Below are positions 8,899 through 18,084 of a stretch of 52,644 nt of DNA, piece after piece. This DNA is from JAHEJB01 sp041748175. GTDB lineage: Bacteria > Bacteroidota > Rhodothermia > Rhodothermales > Rubricoccaceae. Below the pieces are notes generated by a model. It did no database searches and was not told the DNA's origin. It was given only the letters and a program-made list of their open reading frames with translations. Within the stretch, counting starts at the first letter, position 1. Each line of letters begins with the position of its first letter. Location of the stretch: the NCBI GenBank assembly GCA_041748175.1, contig JBGTDU010000058.1, positions 1-52,644 of the forward strand, written 5' to 3'. A program made the position numbers and the translations under genes.

Positions 8899-10262
8899 TT
8901 GATTCGTTTTTGGAGATTGACCGCGGACCGCTGACGGCTGACCGCCATTTTCGGCCGTCAACCGTCCGCCGTCTCGTTCCTTTTCTCCTTCTCACGCTGC
9001 TTGCTCTGTCAGCCTGCGGCGCCGCCGAGCCCGAGCATTCCCACGACGATGCGCTGCTCGCAACGCCGGCGTCCGGAGGTCTCGCGGCCTACGACCTCGA
9101 CGGCGACGGCATCGTCTACCAGGACGGGATGCACCCGCAGATCGTCCAGGATGAGCCAGGGATTTGCCCGATCTGCCAGATGGATTTGACGCCGACGCCG
9201 GTCTCCGGCGCCGAGCCTGGCACCGTCGAGATCGACCCGGTCACCCTTCAGAACATGGGCGTGCGGACGGCCCCGGTCGAGGTGCGCACGCTCGAACGCG
9301 AGCTCCGCGCGACGGGCACGTTTGCGGCGATGGACGCGGCGCGCGAAGTCGTCACGCTGAAGGTCGCCGGGTGGGTCGAGGATCTCTTCATTAACACCGA
9401 AGGCCAGCGGGTGCGGCGTGGGCAACCGCTTCTGGCGCTCTACTCGCCCGACCTCGTGGCCACGCAGCAGGAATACCTCCTCGCCCTCCGCAACCGCCAG
9501 CTTCTCGGCGGCGGCGAGGGCGCCGACCGCCTGGTGGAAGCCGCCCGAACCCGCCTCCGCCTCTACGACATCTCACAAGAGCAGATTGCGCGACTGGAGA
9601 CGACGGGCGAGGTGCAGCGGACGCTGACGCTCTACGCGCCTGCCACGGGGACCGTCGAGAACAAAATGGTTGTCGAGGGAATGCAGGCCTCGCCGGGGAT
9701 GATGCTCATGGAGATCGTGGACCTCGGGCAACTCTGGCTGCAAGTCGCCGTGCCCGAGCAGGACCTCGGCTGGGTGCGGCCCGGCACCCGCGCCGTCGTC
9801 TCGCTGCCAAGCGACCCCGGCGCGGAGATCCGCGGGCGAGTGGATTACATCTACGACACGATAGACCCCATGCTTCGCACCGGCCAGGCCCGCGTGACGG
9901 TGGCCAACCCGGGCGGGAGGATCAAGCCGGGGATGTACGCCACGGCCACGCTGTTCGGCGCGCCGAGCGAGCCGCTTCCGACGGTCCCGAGTGAGGCCCT
10001 GATCCGCACGGGCGACGAGGCCGTCGTGATCGTGGCTCTGGGCGAGGGCCGGTTCCGTCCGCAGGCCGTCTTGCCCGGCGAGGAGGCGAACGGGCTCGTC
10101 CAGATCCTGGACGGCCTCACCGGCGGCGAACTGGTAGTTACGAGCGCCCAATTCCTCATCGACTCCGAGGCCCGGCTCGCTGCCGCCGTCGGCGCGATGA
10201 CGTCGATGCCGGGAATGGACATGGGCGGGCTGGACATGGACGAGACGGATATGGAGGAGTAA
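8895..10262 (+). CDS. cusB: RND efflux periplasmic adaptor lipoprotein, CusB type
   Basis: Membrane-fusion protein linking CusA to the outer-membrane channel. The N-terminus is a lipoprotein leader with lipobox LSAC near residue 41. After it comes a heavy-metal-binding domain with YQDGMHPQIV and GICPICQMDLTP (Cys-x-x-Cys plus His/Met). The barrel-sandwich and beta-barrel domains follow (YSPDLVATQQEYL, GTVENKMVVEGM). The C-terminus is Met-rich (MPGMDMGGLDMDETDMEE), apt for Cu(I)/Ag(I). ATGA overlap with the preceding gene supports the start. Oddly, residues about 9-27 are encoded by a heptamer repeat (8919-8975), so the region between start codon and leader looks like inserted sequence. Confidence 0.9.
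   Translation: MIDSFLEIDRGPLTADRHFRPSTVRRLVPFLLLTLLALSACGAAEPEHSHDDALLATPASGGLAAYDLDGDGIVYQDGMHPQIVQDEPGICPICQMDLTPTPVSGAEPGTVEIDPVTLQNMGVRTAPVEVRTLERELRATGTFAAMDAAREVVTLKVAGWVEDLFINTEGQRVRRGQPLLALYSPDLVATQQEYLLALRNRQLLGGGEGADRLVEAARTRLRLYDISQEQIARLETTGEVQRTLTLYAPATGTVENKMVVEGMQASPGMMLMEIVDLGQLWLQVAVPEQDLGWVRPGTRAVVSLPSDPGAEIRGRVDYIYDTIDPMLRTGQARVTVANPGGRIKPGMYATATLFGAPSEPLPTVPSEALIRTGDEAVVIVALGEGRFRPQAVLPGEEANGLVQILDGLTGGELVVTSAQFLIDSEARLAAAVGAMTSMPGMDMGGLDMDETDMEE
8919..8975. repeat. Heptanucleotide repeat cluster with inverted halves, inside cusB leader region
   Basis: Four 7-nt units (gaccgcg, gaccgct, gacggct, gaccgcc) run 8919-8946. Three reverse-orientation units (ccgtcaa, ccgtccg, ccgtctc) run 8955-8975. 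TGACGGC at 8932-8938 pairs with GCCGTCA at 8954-8960. The same heptamer class occurs pure in the intergenic array at 36194-36284. Here it is translated in frame as part of the CusB N-terminus. Confidence 0.6.
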
Positions 10263-10264
10263 CC

Positions 10265-13200
10265 ATGCTTGAACGCCTCATTGATTGGAGCGCGCGGAAC
10301 CGCCTGCTCGTGCTCATACTCACGCTTATGGCAGCGGCCCTCGGCGCGTGGGCCACGCTCAACACGCCCGTCGACGCCATCCCGGACCTCTCGGATGTTC
10401 AGGTGATCGTCCGGACAGACTATCCAGGACAAGGTCCGCAGATCGTCGAGGAGCAGGTCACCTACCCGCTCACGTCGGCGCTCCTCTCGGTGCCTTTCGC
10501 CGCGACGGTCCGGGGCTATTCGATGTTCGGGACGAGCTTCGTTTACGTCATCTTCGAGGACGGCACGGACCTGTACTGGGCGCGCAGCCGCGTGCTCGAA
10601 TACCTTTCGCAGATCCAGGACCGCCTGCCGGAGGGGGCCAGCCCGGCACTCGGCCCCGATGCCACCGGCGTGGGCTGGGTCTACCAGTACAGCCTCCGCG
10701 ACACCACCGGCACGTATGATCTCGCGCAACTCCGCTCGGTCCAGGATTTCTATCTCAAGGTCGAACTGCAATCGGTCGAGGGCGTCGCCGAGGTCGCGAC
10801 CATCGGCGGGTTCCAGAAGCAGTACCAGGTGGTCGTTGATCCCCAGCGGCTGGCCGCCTACGGGATTCCCATCGGCCAGGTGGGGATGGCGCTGCGGCGC
10901 TCGAACCAGGATGTCGGCGGACGGCTGCTGGAGCTCGGCGAGCGGGAGTACATCGTGCGCGGCAAGGGCTACCTCCGCGGCGTGGATGACATCCGGAACG
11001 TCGTTCTTCGCGCTGAGGGCGGCACCCCGGTAACCATCGGGCAGATTGCCGACGTCCGCCTCGGCCCCGAGATCCGTCGTGGCATCGCGGATGTGAACGG
11101 CGAGGGCGAGGTCGTCGGCGGCATTGTGGTGATGCGCTTCGGCGAGAACGCCCAGGCCACGATCGAGCGCGTGAAGACGCGGCTTGCTGAACTGCAGCCC
11201 GGCCTGCCGCCGGGCGTGGAGGTGGTAGCGGAATACGACCGGAGCGCCCTCATCGGGCGGGCTATCGACACCCTCACGACGAAGATCTGGGAGGAGCTCC
11301 TCGTCGTCGCCTTCATCGTGCTGATCTTCCTGTTGCACCTGCGAAGCTCGTTCGTGGCCCTTGTGACGGTGCCCGTCGGCATCCTGATCGCGCTCGGGGT
11401 GATGTACCTGCTCGGCATCAACGCCAACATCATGAGCCTCGGCGGCATCGCCATCGCCATTGGCGTGATGGTGGATGCCAGCCTGGTGATGGTCGAGAAC
11501 GCGCATAAGCATATCGAGCGGGCGCGTGCGGCAAAGGGTGCTGGCGTAGGGGCGCACGGCGGGGCGTCCCTATCGGAGCTGACGGAGAAAGAGCGCCTGC
11601 ACGCCGTAATCGCGGCGGCGAAGGAAGTCGGGCCGAGCCTGTTCTTCTCGCTCCTGATCGTGACGGTGAGCTTCCTGCCCGTGTTCACGCTGGAGCAGGT
11701 GGAAGGGAGATTGTTCCGCCCGCTCGCCCTCACCAAGACGTTTTCGATGGCGGCGGCGGCCATCCTGGCCGTGACGCTTGTGCCCGCGCTCATGGCGATT
11801 TTCGTCAAGGGGAATATCCGGCGCGAGGACCAGAACCCCGTGGCGCGGTTCTTCATCCGGACCTACCGCCCCATGATCCGGGGCACGTTCCGCCACCCGA
11901 AGACGGTCCTCGCGGTGGCCGCGATCCTCCTGGCCGTGACCGTCCTCCCGGTGCAACGGATGATGCTCGGGCGCGAGATCATCCCGTTCCCGCAGATCGG
12001 CAGCGAGTTCATGCCCTCGCTGTGGGAGGGCGACATCCTCTACATGCCGACGACGCTCCCCGGCGTGAGCCCGCAGCAGGCTCGGGAAATCCTCCAGCGC
12101 ACCGATCGCATCATCGCCACCTTCCCCGAGGTCGAGCGCGTTTTTGGCAAGATCGGCCGCGCCGAGACAGCGACGGACCCGGCCCCGCTCTCGATGATCG
12201 AGACGACGATCATCCTCAAACCGGAGGCCGAGTGGCGCGACGGGATGACAAGGGAACGACTCACCTCCGAGATGAACCGGGCACTGAACTTCCCCGGCCT
12301 GACCAATGCGTGGACAATGCCGATCAAGACACGCATCGACATGCTCGCAACCGGGATCAAGACGCCCGTCGGGGTCAAGATCGCCGGGCCCGACCTGGCC
12401 GTCCTGGAGCGCCTCGGGCGCGAGGTCGAGGCCGCGGTTCGCGACCTCCCCGGCACGCGGAGCGCCTACGCCGAGCGCGTCATGGGCGGGAGCTTCCTCG
12501 ATGTAGAAGTGGACCGGTTCGCCGCCGCCCGTTACGGCCTTACCTCGGGCGACGTGCAGGACGTCCTCGTCGCCGCCGTCGGCGGGATGAACGTGACGAC
12601 GACCGTCGAGGGGCTCGAACGCTACCCCGTCAACGTCCGGTATCCGCAAGCGCTGCGGAATGACCTCCCGGCGCTGCGCCAGGTTCTTGTCCCCACGTCG
12701 ACAGGCGCGCAGATTCCCCTCGGCCAGCTCGCCACGTTCCGCTTCGTGCAGGGCCCGCCGATGATCAAGAGCGAGAACGCCCGCCCGAATGCGTGGGTCT
12801 ACGTGGACCTCGACGAAACCGCCGACGTGGGCTCGTATGTCCAGCGCGCGCGCGATGTCGTGGCCGAGCAGGTCGCGCTGCCGCCGGGGTACTCCCTGAA
12901 ATGGAGCGGGCAGTTTGAGTACATGGAACGGGCGAACGAGCGCCTCGCAATCCTCGTGCCCATCACGCTGGCCATCATCTTCCTCCTGCTGTTCCTCCAC
13001 TTCAAGAGCGCCACCGAAGCGGTCCTCCTGATGGTACCGTTGCCGTTTGCCCTGATCGGCGCGGTTTGGCTGATGCTGGCGCTGGGGTACAACTTCTCCA
13101 TCGCCGTCGGCGTCGGGCTCATCGCCGTGACGGGGCTGGCAGCCGAAACCGCCATCGTCATGCATGTCTACCTCGACGAGGCCGTGAAGCGCTACCGCCG

Positions 13201-13543
13201 GACCGGCCGCCTCACAAGCGTGGACCGGCTCAAGGCTGCACTGGAGGAAGGCGCCGTGGACCGTGTCCGGCCCAAACTCATGACGGTCTTCACGACTATC
13301 ATCGGCCTCGTGCCCATCATGTTCGGGACGGAGACGGGAAGCGAAGTGATGAAGCGGATCGCGACGCCGATGGTGGGCGGACTGATCACCTCGACCATCC
13401 TGACCCTCATCGTCGTTCCGGCGCTTTACGCCGTCGTCCAGGGATGGACGTTGCGGGGCGAGCTATCGGAAGCCGCAGAGGCAGATGCCTCCCAAGATTT
13501 CACCCCACACGAAGCCACTCAAGAAGAAGCCGTTATCGAATAG
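10265..13543 (+). CDS. cusA: Heavy-metal efflux RND transporter CusA/CzcA family, probable Cu(I)/Ag(I) pump
   Basis: Inner-membrane proton-driven pump, 1092 residues, full RND length. The hallmark transmembrane stretches are present: GGIAIAIGVMVDASLVMVEN in the first half, and GVGLIAVTGLAAETAIVM with PKLMTVFTTIIGLVPIMFG in the second. The three methionines that bind Cu(I)/Ag(I) in E. coli CusA (M573, M623, M672) align with M594 (ILYMPTTLPG), M644 (APLSMIETT) and M693 (RIDML); the spacing between the last two is identical (49). This argues for copper/silver over zinc/cobalt export. It begins 3 nt after cusB. About residues 418-445 is an inserted cytoplasmic stretch rich in Ala/Gly. Expression is probably copper-induced, but no regulator lies in the cluster. 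Confidence 0.93.
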   Translation: MLERLIDWSARNRLLVLILTLMAAALGAWATLNTPVDAIPDLSDVQVIVRTDYPGQGPQIVEEQVTYPLTSALLSVPFAATVRGYSMFGTSFVYVIFEDGTDLYWARSRVLEYLSQIQDRLPEGASPALGPDATGVGWVYQYSLRDTTGTYDLAQLRSVQDFYLKVELQSVEGVAEVATIGGFQKQYQVVVDPQRLAAYGIPIGQVGMALRRSNQDVGGRLLELGEREYIVRGKGYLRGVDDIRNVVLRAEGGTPVTIGQIADVRLGPEIRRGIADVNGEGEVVGGIVVMRFGENAQATIERVKTRLAELQPGLPPGVEVVAEYDRSALIGRAIDTLTTKIWEELLVVAFIVLIFLLHLRSSFVALVTVPVGILIALGVMYLLGINANIMSLGGIAIAIGVMVDASLVMVENAHKHIERARAAKGAGVGAHGGASLSELTEKERLHAVIAAAKEVGPSLFFSLLIVTVSFLPVFTLEQVEGRLFRPLALTKTFSMAAAAILAVTLVPALMAIFVKGNIRREDQNPVARFFIRTYRPMIRGTFRHPKTVLAVAAILLAVTVLPVQRMMLGREIIPFPQIGSEFMPSLWEGDILYMPTTLPGVSPQQAREILQRTDRIIATFPEVERVFGKIGRAETATDPAPLSMIETTIILKPEAEWRDGMTRERLTSEMNRALNFPGLTNAWTMPIKTRIDMLATGIKTPVGVKIAGPDLAVLERLGREVEAAVRDLPGTRSAYAERVMGGSFLDVEVDRFAAARYGLTSGDVQDVLVAAVGGMNVTTTVEGLERYPVNVRYPQALRNDLPALRQVLVPTSTGAQIPLGQLATFRFVQGPPMIKSENARPNAWVYVDLDETADVGSYVQRARDVVAEQVALPPGYSLKWSGQFEYMERANERLAILVPITLAIIFLLLFLHFKSATEAVLLMVPLPFALIGAVWLMLALGYNFSIAVGVGLIAVTGLAAETAIVMHVYLDEAVKRYRRTGRLTSVDRLKAALEEGAVDRVRPKLMTVFTTIIGLVPIMFGTETGSEVMKRIATPMVGGLITSTILTLIVVPALYAVVQGWTLRGELSEAAEADASQDFTPHEATQEEAVIE

Positions 13544-13593
13544 CTCATCCGGTCTATTCGGTGAACGTTCCCCCAAAACAAACCACGAATATC

Positions 13594-14043
13594 ATGGCAT
13601 ACTCCAAAAACTCGCGATCCCGCCTCACACTTCATGCCCTCACCGGGGTTCTCGTGCTTGCGCTCGCGGCTTGCGGCAGCGACGACATGCAAGGTGCCAC
13701 CCAGGGCACCCCGCCCACCGGGCGGACAGAAGCAGCTCCAACGAACTCCACTACCGAGCCGCGGATGGAAGACGGCGTCCAGATTGTCGAGATAACGGTC
13801 GGCGAAGTCTTCGAGCCCAACCGGATCCGCCTGGACGCTGGCACTCCCGCGCGGCTCATTTTCACGCGGACCACGGAGGATACCTGCGTGAAGCAGGTCA
13901 ACGTGCCGACATTCGAAATCGGCCCGATTGACCTCCCGCTAAACGAACCCATCTCGGTGGAATTCACGCCCGACGAGGTCGGCGACTTCACGTTCGTCTG
14001 CGGGATGGACATGGTGAGCGGCTCGCTCGTCGTTCAGTCGTGA
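13594..14043 (+). CDS. Cupredoxin-domain lipoprotein
   Basis: A 149-residue protein with a lipoprotein leader (lipobox LAAC, then GSDDMQ), a Thr/Pro-rich linker and a C-terminal cupredoxin-like beta-sandwich of about 90 residues. The C-terminal motif FTFVCGMDMVSGSLVV resembles the copper-site loop of EfeO/Cupredoxin_1 domains: Cys and Met ligands are visible, together with an upstream TEDTCVKQVNVP. ATG at 13594 is chosen because it opens the leader. It follows cusA by 50 nt and probably shares its transcript. A role as envelope copper chaperone or scavenger feeding the Cus pump is inferred. Confidence 0.78.
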   Translation: MAYSKNSRSRLTLHALTGVLVLALAACGSDDMQGATQGTPPTGRTEAAPTNSTTEPRMEDGVQIVEITVGEVFEPNRIRLDAGTPARLIFTRTTEDTCVKQVNVPTFEIGPIDLPLNEPISVEFTPDEVGDFTFVCGMDMVSGSLVVQS

Positions 14044-14295
14044 TCTCACAATGCTTCGCCTCCGGCGTAGCGGCCTGTGGGCAACCATGATCACGCCGCG
14101 GCCCGCGGCCTTGGACGCAATCGGCAAACCGGCGACTTCAGGAGCTTCTTCAGCGGGTAAGATCCTCGCAAGCGAGGTATTCGAGCTCGCCCAACAACCG
14201 CTTTGGGGATTTCGAAAACCGCTCTCGTCGCCGTGCGATTTCCCATCGACGCCAACAAAGCTCGCCTTGTGGATGACTCGCGACTGCCTCGAGGC
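14044..14295. other. Intergenic gap between convergent genes
   Basis: About 250 bases between the cupredoxin stop and the stop of the BNR lipoprotein on the other strand. Short open frames here show no recognisable protein and no convincing start signal. I see no strong terminator hairpin followed by T residues. Confidence 0.5.
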
Positions 14296-15585
14296 TTAGG
14301 GCATCGTGGGCACCTCGTCCGAATCGTAGGCCTGTATCCGAATGGCGGTGCCTTCCGAACGCACAAGAATCCAGCCCTCTCTGAGGGGCGCGAGCGATGG
14401 ATCTGTACCTGCCGCCTGCTCCGCCGCATCGGGCGAACCAGCGTGTCGAACGCGGACGACGTCGGCGGCGGCGGCTCGATCCTCCCAGGCGATCCACACC
14501 CGCCCGGTACCATCACGTACCGCGCGCACTTGCGCGAGCGGCACGTCGGGCTGGAGCATCGTCGTCGCAAAGGATCGACCGCCGTCCACGGAGCTCGCGT
14601 ACCGAAGGCCGGAGGCCTCGGGTGCCCCGGTGAACCAGAGCACATGAAGGGTGCCATCACCATCCGTGGCGATAGCCGGACCAGCATGCGGGCATCCATC
14701 AAGACTCCACCCATCGGCGTGGACTCGCACAGGCTCGGAGAACGTGCGACCGCCGTCTCTGGACCGTGCGAGGGCCATATCGCGCATATTGCCGTCATAA
14801 ATCTGCCGCCAGGCTACCGTAAGCGTCCCTTCAACCGAAACATCGAGCGTGGTGCGGCAACATGGACAGGCATTTTGCGCGACGACAACCGGCACCGCGA
14901 ACGTCTGCCCGTTGTCGATCGAGTGTGCGACGACGAGTTCGGTGCCGGGCTCCTCGGCGGATTCCATTTCGTCGTGTGCGTCCTCATCTCTCGCCGTTTG
15001 CGTCGTCGGCGCAGTAGGCTGCCCCATGCGATAGCGGTCGTGGGCCGTTCCATCGAGCCAAGCGACATAGACCGTTCCGTCAGGCCCAATCGTCATGCTG
15101 TGGAACGAATGCCCCGTCGGAAAGCCGGGATCAGCGTGAACCGGCTTCGGCTCTGAGAACGTGCGCCCGCCGTCGGTTGAACGCACGTGCACGAGGTCGG
15201 ACGCCGGGAAGCGGCGGCCTTCCACCTCGTACTCGACTGTCCACACCACGTGGACCGTACCTTCCGGCCCGACGGCCACTACGGGCGCGGCTTGGCTGTG
15301 CGCGCCGATGGCACCCTCGTCGAGAGTCAAGGGCTCCGAAACGTTCCCGTCGGCGCCTGTGCTGACGAGCCGAACGCGAAAGCCGTCGCCCGCCGACTCG
15401 ACCCACGTCGCGTACGCGACGCCCGAAGAGGCGTCTGAGGCGACGGAGGCGTTGTATCCTTCGTCGGTGAGGAGGCCCGCTTCGGTGGTCGGTGCGGGAT
15501 TGGTGGAGGTCGGCGCATCGGCCACCCGGCAGCCGATGGCGGGAAGGCTGCCGAGGAGAGCGCCGAGAAGGAAAAGTCGCATCAT
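14296..15585 (-). CDS. Sialidase-like (BNR-repeat) beta-propeller lipoprotein with CPCC motif
   Basis: A 429-residue envelope protein with lipobox LPAIGC near residue 19. It contains Asp-box (BNR) repeats: STDGGRTFSEP, SIDNGQTFAVP, SRDGGRTFSEP and SVDGGRSF, spaced as in a six-bladed propeller. I see no catalytic Arg triad or Asp/Tyr set clear enough to call a glycosidase. A distinctive NACPCCRTTLDVS motif and a second cysteine in LDGCPHAGP lie on neighbouring blades and could bind metal or form disulfides. It sits 51 nt downstream of the TonB receptor on the same strand. A metal-related role is inferred from context and the Cys/His pairs. Confidence 0.7.
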   Translation of the reverse strand: MMRLFLLGALLGSLPAIGCRVADAPTSTNPAPTTEAGLLTDEGYNASVASDASSGVAYATWVESAGDGFRVRLVSTGADGNVSEPLTLDEGAIGAHSQAAPVVAVGPEGTVHVVWTVEYEVEGRRFPASDLVHVRSTDGGRTFSEPKPVHADPGFPTGHSFHSMTIGPDGTVYVAWLDGTAHDRYRMGQPTAPTTQTARDEDAHDEMESAEEPGTELVVAHSIDNGQTFAVPVVVAQNACPCCRTTLDVSVEGTLTVAWRQIYDGNMRDMALARSRDGGRTFSEPVRVHADGWSLDGCPHAGPAIATDGDGTLHVLWFTGAPEASGLRYASSVDGGRSFATTMLQPDVPLAQVRAVRDGTGRVWIAWEDRAAAADVVRVRHAGSPDAAEQAAGTDPSLAPLREGWILVRSEGTAIRIQAYDSDEVPTMP

Positions 15586-15602
15586 GTCGGGAGCGGGGCG
15601 TA

Positions 15603-15628
15603 GCCCACCGGACGCGCGTCCGGTGGGC
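15603..15628. repeat. GTAG-headed perfect palindrome (REP-like)
   Basis: A 26-nt perfect palindrome, preceded by GTAG (15600-15603), in the gap between the TonB receptor and the BNR lipoprotein genes. Its form matches other GTAG+palindrome elements in this window at 18062-18084, 20731-20755 and 31731-31752. Confidence 0.6.
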
Positions 15629-15636
15629 CAGGGGGA

Positions 15637-17961
15637 TCATCGGCCGAGACGGTAGCCTAGGCCGATGGTGAAGGAGCGCGGCTGGCCGGGTGTGTACTGC
15701 TTCCTTCCGAACGTCAGGCTCGCGTTCGTGGCGTAGAGCTCGTCCGTCATGTTGAGGACGCTCGCCCACACCTCAATGCCGTTGAGTGCCCCATGGAAGT
15801 GGTAGCTCCCCCGCAGGTTAACGACGGTGTGACCGTCGTAGCCTGCGATGTTGGCGGGATCCATCCAGTAGCCACCCACACGCTGGGCCTCCACGGCGAG
15901 GCGTGCGCCGGGCACGAACGCGGGCGTGTAGGCGACCTCGCCGTTGGCAAGGAACGCGGGCGCCGCCTCCATCCGGTTGCCGTCGTAGACCAGTTCGCGG
16001 CCCTCGCGCTCATCCACGGCGAAGCGGAGGTAGGTGTGGCGAGCGTTCGTGCCGCCGAAGCGCAGTGCCCACTCGGCGCTCGGCCGGAGGGTTAGTGCGT
16101 ACTCAATGCCCTCGTGCCGCGTCTCGCCCGCGTTGCGGTTCTCGCTACTGCCATCGGCTTGCCGCACCGAGATGATCTCGTTCGTGCCGTTCATGCGGTA
16201 CAAGCTCGCATCGAGGTAGAGGCGGCCGTTGAGGAAGCCGCCGAAGCCGCCGACCTCGTACGAGTCGAACACGGCGGGTTGGAGGACAGGCACCTGCACG
16301 CCCTCGTAGAGTTCGCCAACCTCGGGCGGCTGGAAGCCCTGGCTCACGTTGGCGTACACCCCTCGCGTTGCATCGAAGGCGTAGACTACGCCCAGGCGCG
16401 GAGTGAGCCGGTCGAAGCGGTCCGTGGCGTCGGGCGCGCCGGAGAATGCGCCGGGCGCGAGGTGGTTGTCGAAGCCGTAGCGGATTCGGTCGTAGCGAAG
16501 TGAACCGACAAGCTTGAGGCGCTGGATCGGCTCGACCTCGACCTGCGCGAACGCGGCCGTGTTGAGGAGGTCCACGTCATAGTCGGTGAGGAGCGAGTCA
16601 CTCGGCGTGAAGTCGATGAAGCGTTCAGAATCAGCGTCGCGACTGACGGCGATGTACTCGGCAACGTACGAGGCGGGGCTGAAGTCCACCGTCCCACCTG
16701 CCACGAGGCGGACGCGCGTGCCGAGATAGGCCTCGTGCTGCCCCGTCATGCCCACGCTACGGAAGGCGTTGTCGTTGATCTCGCCGCTGTAGTCCGTCGC
16801 GCTCCCTGCCAGAGATCGGAGACGATAATGCGGGAGTTGGGCAACGCTGTTGGAGCGGACGAAGACCGCCACCTGACTGCGCTGCTGGGCGCTCCACGTC
16901 TGGTCCAGGCGCGCCGCGCCGCGGAAGGCGTCCACCTTGCGGTAGGTGAACGTCTGGAGGCTCGAATAGCCCTGGCCGAAGAAGTTGAGGCTGTCCAGAC
17001 TACCGTCGGTGTCGGTGTCGAGGTAGTTATAACCAGCCGTCGCCGTGAAGCGGGTGTTCGGCGCGAACGCGTAGTCGGCACGGAGGGTGCCGGCGAGCTT
17101 GTCGTAGTCGGAGTGCTCCCGACGACCATCACGCTGGCGCGTGCCATAGCCGCCGAGCACCAGGCCGAGGCGGCCAGTCGTCATCGCGGCCTGGAGGTCG
17201 GCGCGGCCGTAGCCATAGCCGCCGCCACGCAGGCGCACTCCGCCCGAGGGCTTAGACGTGGGCGGTGCCGTGATGAAGTTGACGGCACCGCCAATGGCGT
17301 CGGCACCGTAGAGCGCCGAACCCGGACCCCGCACCACCTCGATCCGCTCCAGCCCCGCCTGGTTCATCTCGATGAGGGCGTTGTGGTTGAAGATTCCGAT
17401 GGGCCGGATGGGGATGCCGTCTTCGAGGTAGAGGTAGAGCGGCTTGAGCGAGAACGGCTGTCGGATGCTCATGGCGTGCTGCTCGTTGCCGAGGTCCACC
17501 ATGTGGACGCCCGGCACGCGGTTGAGCGCCTGCGCGAGCAGGTCGGGCTTGGTCGCGTCGAGGTCGGCCGCCGTGAGCGTCGCGATGGCCATTGGCACCT
17601 CGGTGCGCGACTCGGCCACGCGGCTTCCCGAGACCACGACGGGCTGCAGGTCACTGACCGCCGCTGTGAGGTGCACCACGATCGGCTGGCTCCCACCCGC
17701 CACCACGGTAGCCGTCTGGTATCCGAGGTAGGAAAAAGTAAGGGTTTCAAACCGCTCCGAAGCGGTCAGTAAAAAGCGACCGTCGTTGTCGGTGACGGTG
17801 CCAAGGGTCGTCCCCTCGACAAGAACGTTGACGCCAACGAGCGCCTCGTTGCTTTGGCTGTCGAGTACGCGACCTTCGGCGACGTACGTCTGCGCATGGG
17901 CAGCAGAAAAAACTAGCAGGAGCAGGCCGACGCCTACGCTCCCAAGTACAGGAGATGACAT
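15637..17961 (-). CDS. TonB-dependent outer-membrane receptor
   Basis: A 774-residue receptor for energised uptake across the outer membrane. From the N-terminus: signal peptide ending SAAHAQ, carboxypeptidase-like regulatory domain (YVAEGRVLDSQSNEALVGVN to about residue 105), plug domain with VRGPGSALYGADAIGGAVNF, then a 22-strand barrel ending in an aromatic/Arg terminus (FTIGLGYRLGR). ATG at 17961 is chosen because it opens the signal peptide; 33 more upstream codons are open but not leader-like. It is flanked by a CNGKC membrane protein upstream and the CPCC lipoprotein downstream, opposite the copper efflux cluster. Substrate is unknown; metal or metallophore uptake is inferred from context. 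Confidence 0.88.
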   Translation of the reverse strand: MSSPVLGSVGVGLLLLVFSAAHAQTYVAEGRVLDSQSNEALVGVNVLVEGTTLGTVTDNDGRFLLTASERFETLTFSYLGYQTATVVAGGSQPIVVHLTAAVSDLQPVVVSGSRVAESRTEVPMAIATLTAADLDATKPDLLAQALNRVPGVHMVDLGNEQHAMSIRQPFSLKPLYLYLEDGIPIRPIGIFNHNALIEMNQAGLERIEVVRGPGSALYGADAIGGAVNFITAPPTSKPSGGVRLRGGGYGYGRADLQAAMTTGRLGLVLGGYGTRQRDGRREHSDYDKLAGTLRADYAFAPNTRFTATAGYNYLDTDTDGSLDSLNFFGQGYSSLQTFTYRKVDAFRGAARLDQTWSAQQRSQVAVFVRSNSVAQLPHYRLRSLAGSATDYSGEINDNAFRSVGMTGQHEAYLGTRVRLVAGGTVDFSPASYVAEYIAVSRDADSERFIDFTPSDSLLTDYDVDLLNTAAFAQVEVEPIQRLKLVGSLRYDRIRYGFDNHLAPGAFSGAPDATDRFDRLTPRLGVVYAFDATRGVYANVSQGFQPPEVGELYEGVQVPVLQPAVFDSYEVGGFGGFLNGRLYLDASLYRMNGTNEIISVRQADGSSENRNAGETRHEGIEYALTLRPSAEWALRFGGTNARHTYLRFAVDEREGRELVYDGNRMEAAPAFLANGEVAYTPAFVPGARLAVEAQRVGGYWMDPANIAGYDGHTVVNLRGSYHFHGALNGIEVWASVLNMTDELYATNASLTFGRKQYTPGQPRSFTIGLGYRLGR

Positions 17962-18061
17962 GATCGATTCGGAATTTTGGGTGTAGCACGAAGAGGCATA
18001 CGCGACACGACGCCGCATACACCTCGATTCACGCGAGCCACTCAGGCGACCCGCAACCAAT

Positions 18062-18084
18062 GCCGGACGCGATGTCCGGCGCTA
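18062..18084 (-). repeat. GTAG-headed palindrome (REP-like)
   Basis: On the minus strand GTAG is followed by CGCCGGAC-ATCGC-GTCCGGC, a hairpin with a 7-bp stem. It lies between the CNGKC gene and the TonB receptor gene and overlaps the stop region of the former by a few bases. Confidence 0.5.

Noticed and set aside
9851..13165. Long antisense open frames on the minus strand opposite cusB and cusA
   Set aside because: They mirror codon use of strongly supported plus-strand genes in GC-rich DNA and their translations match no family.
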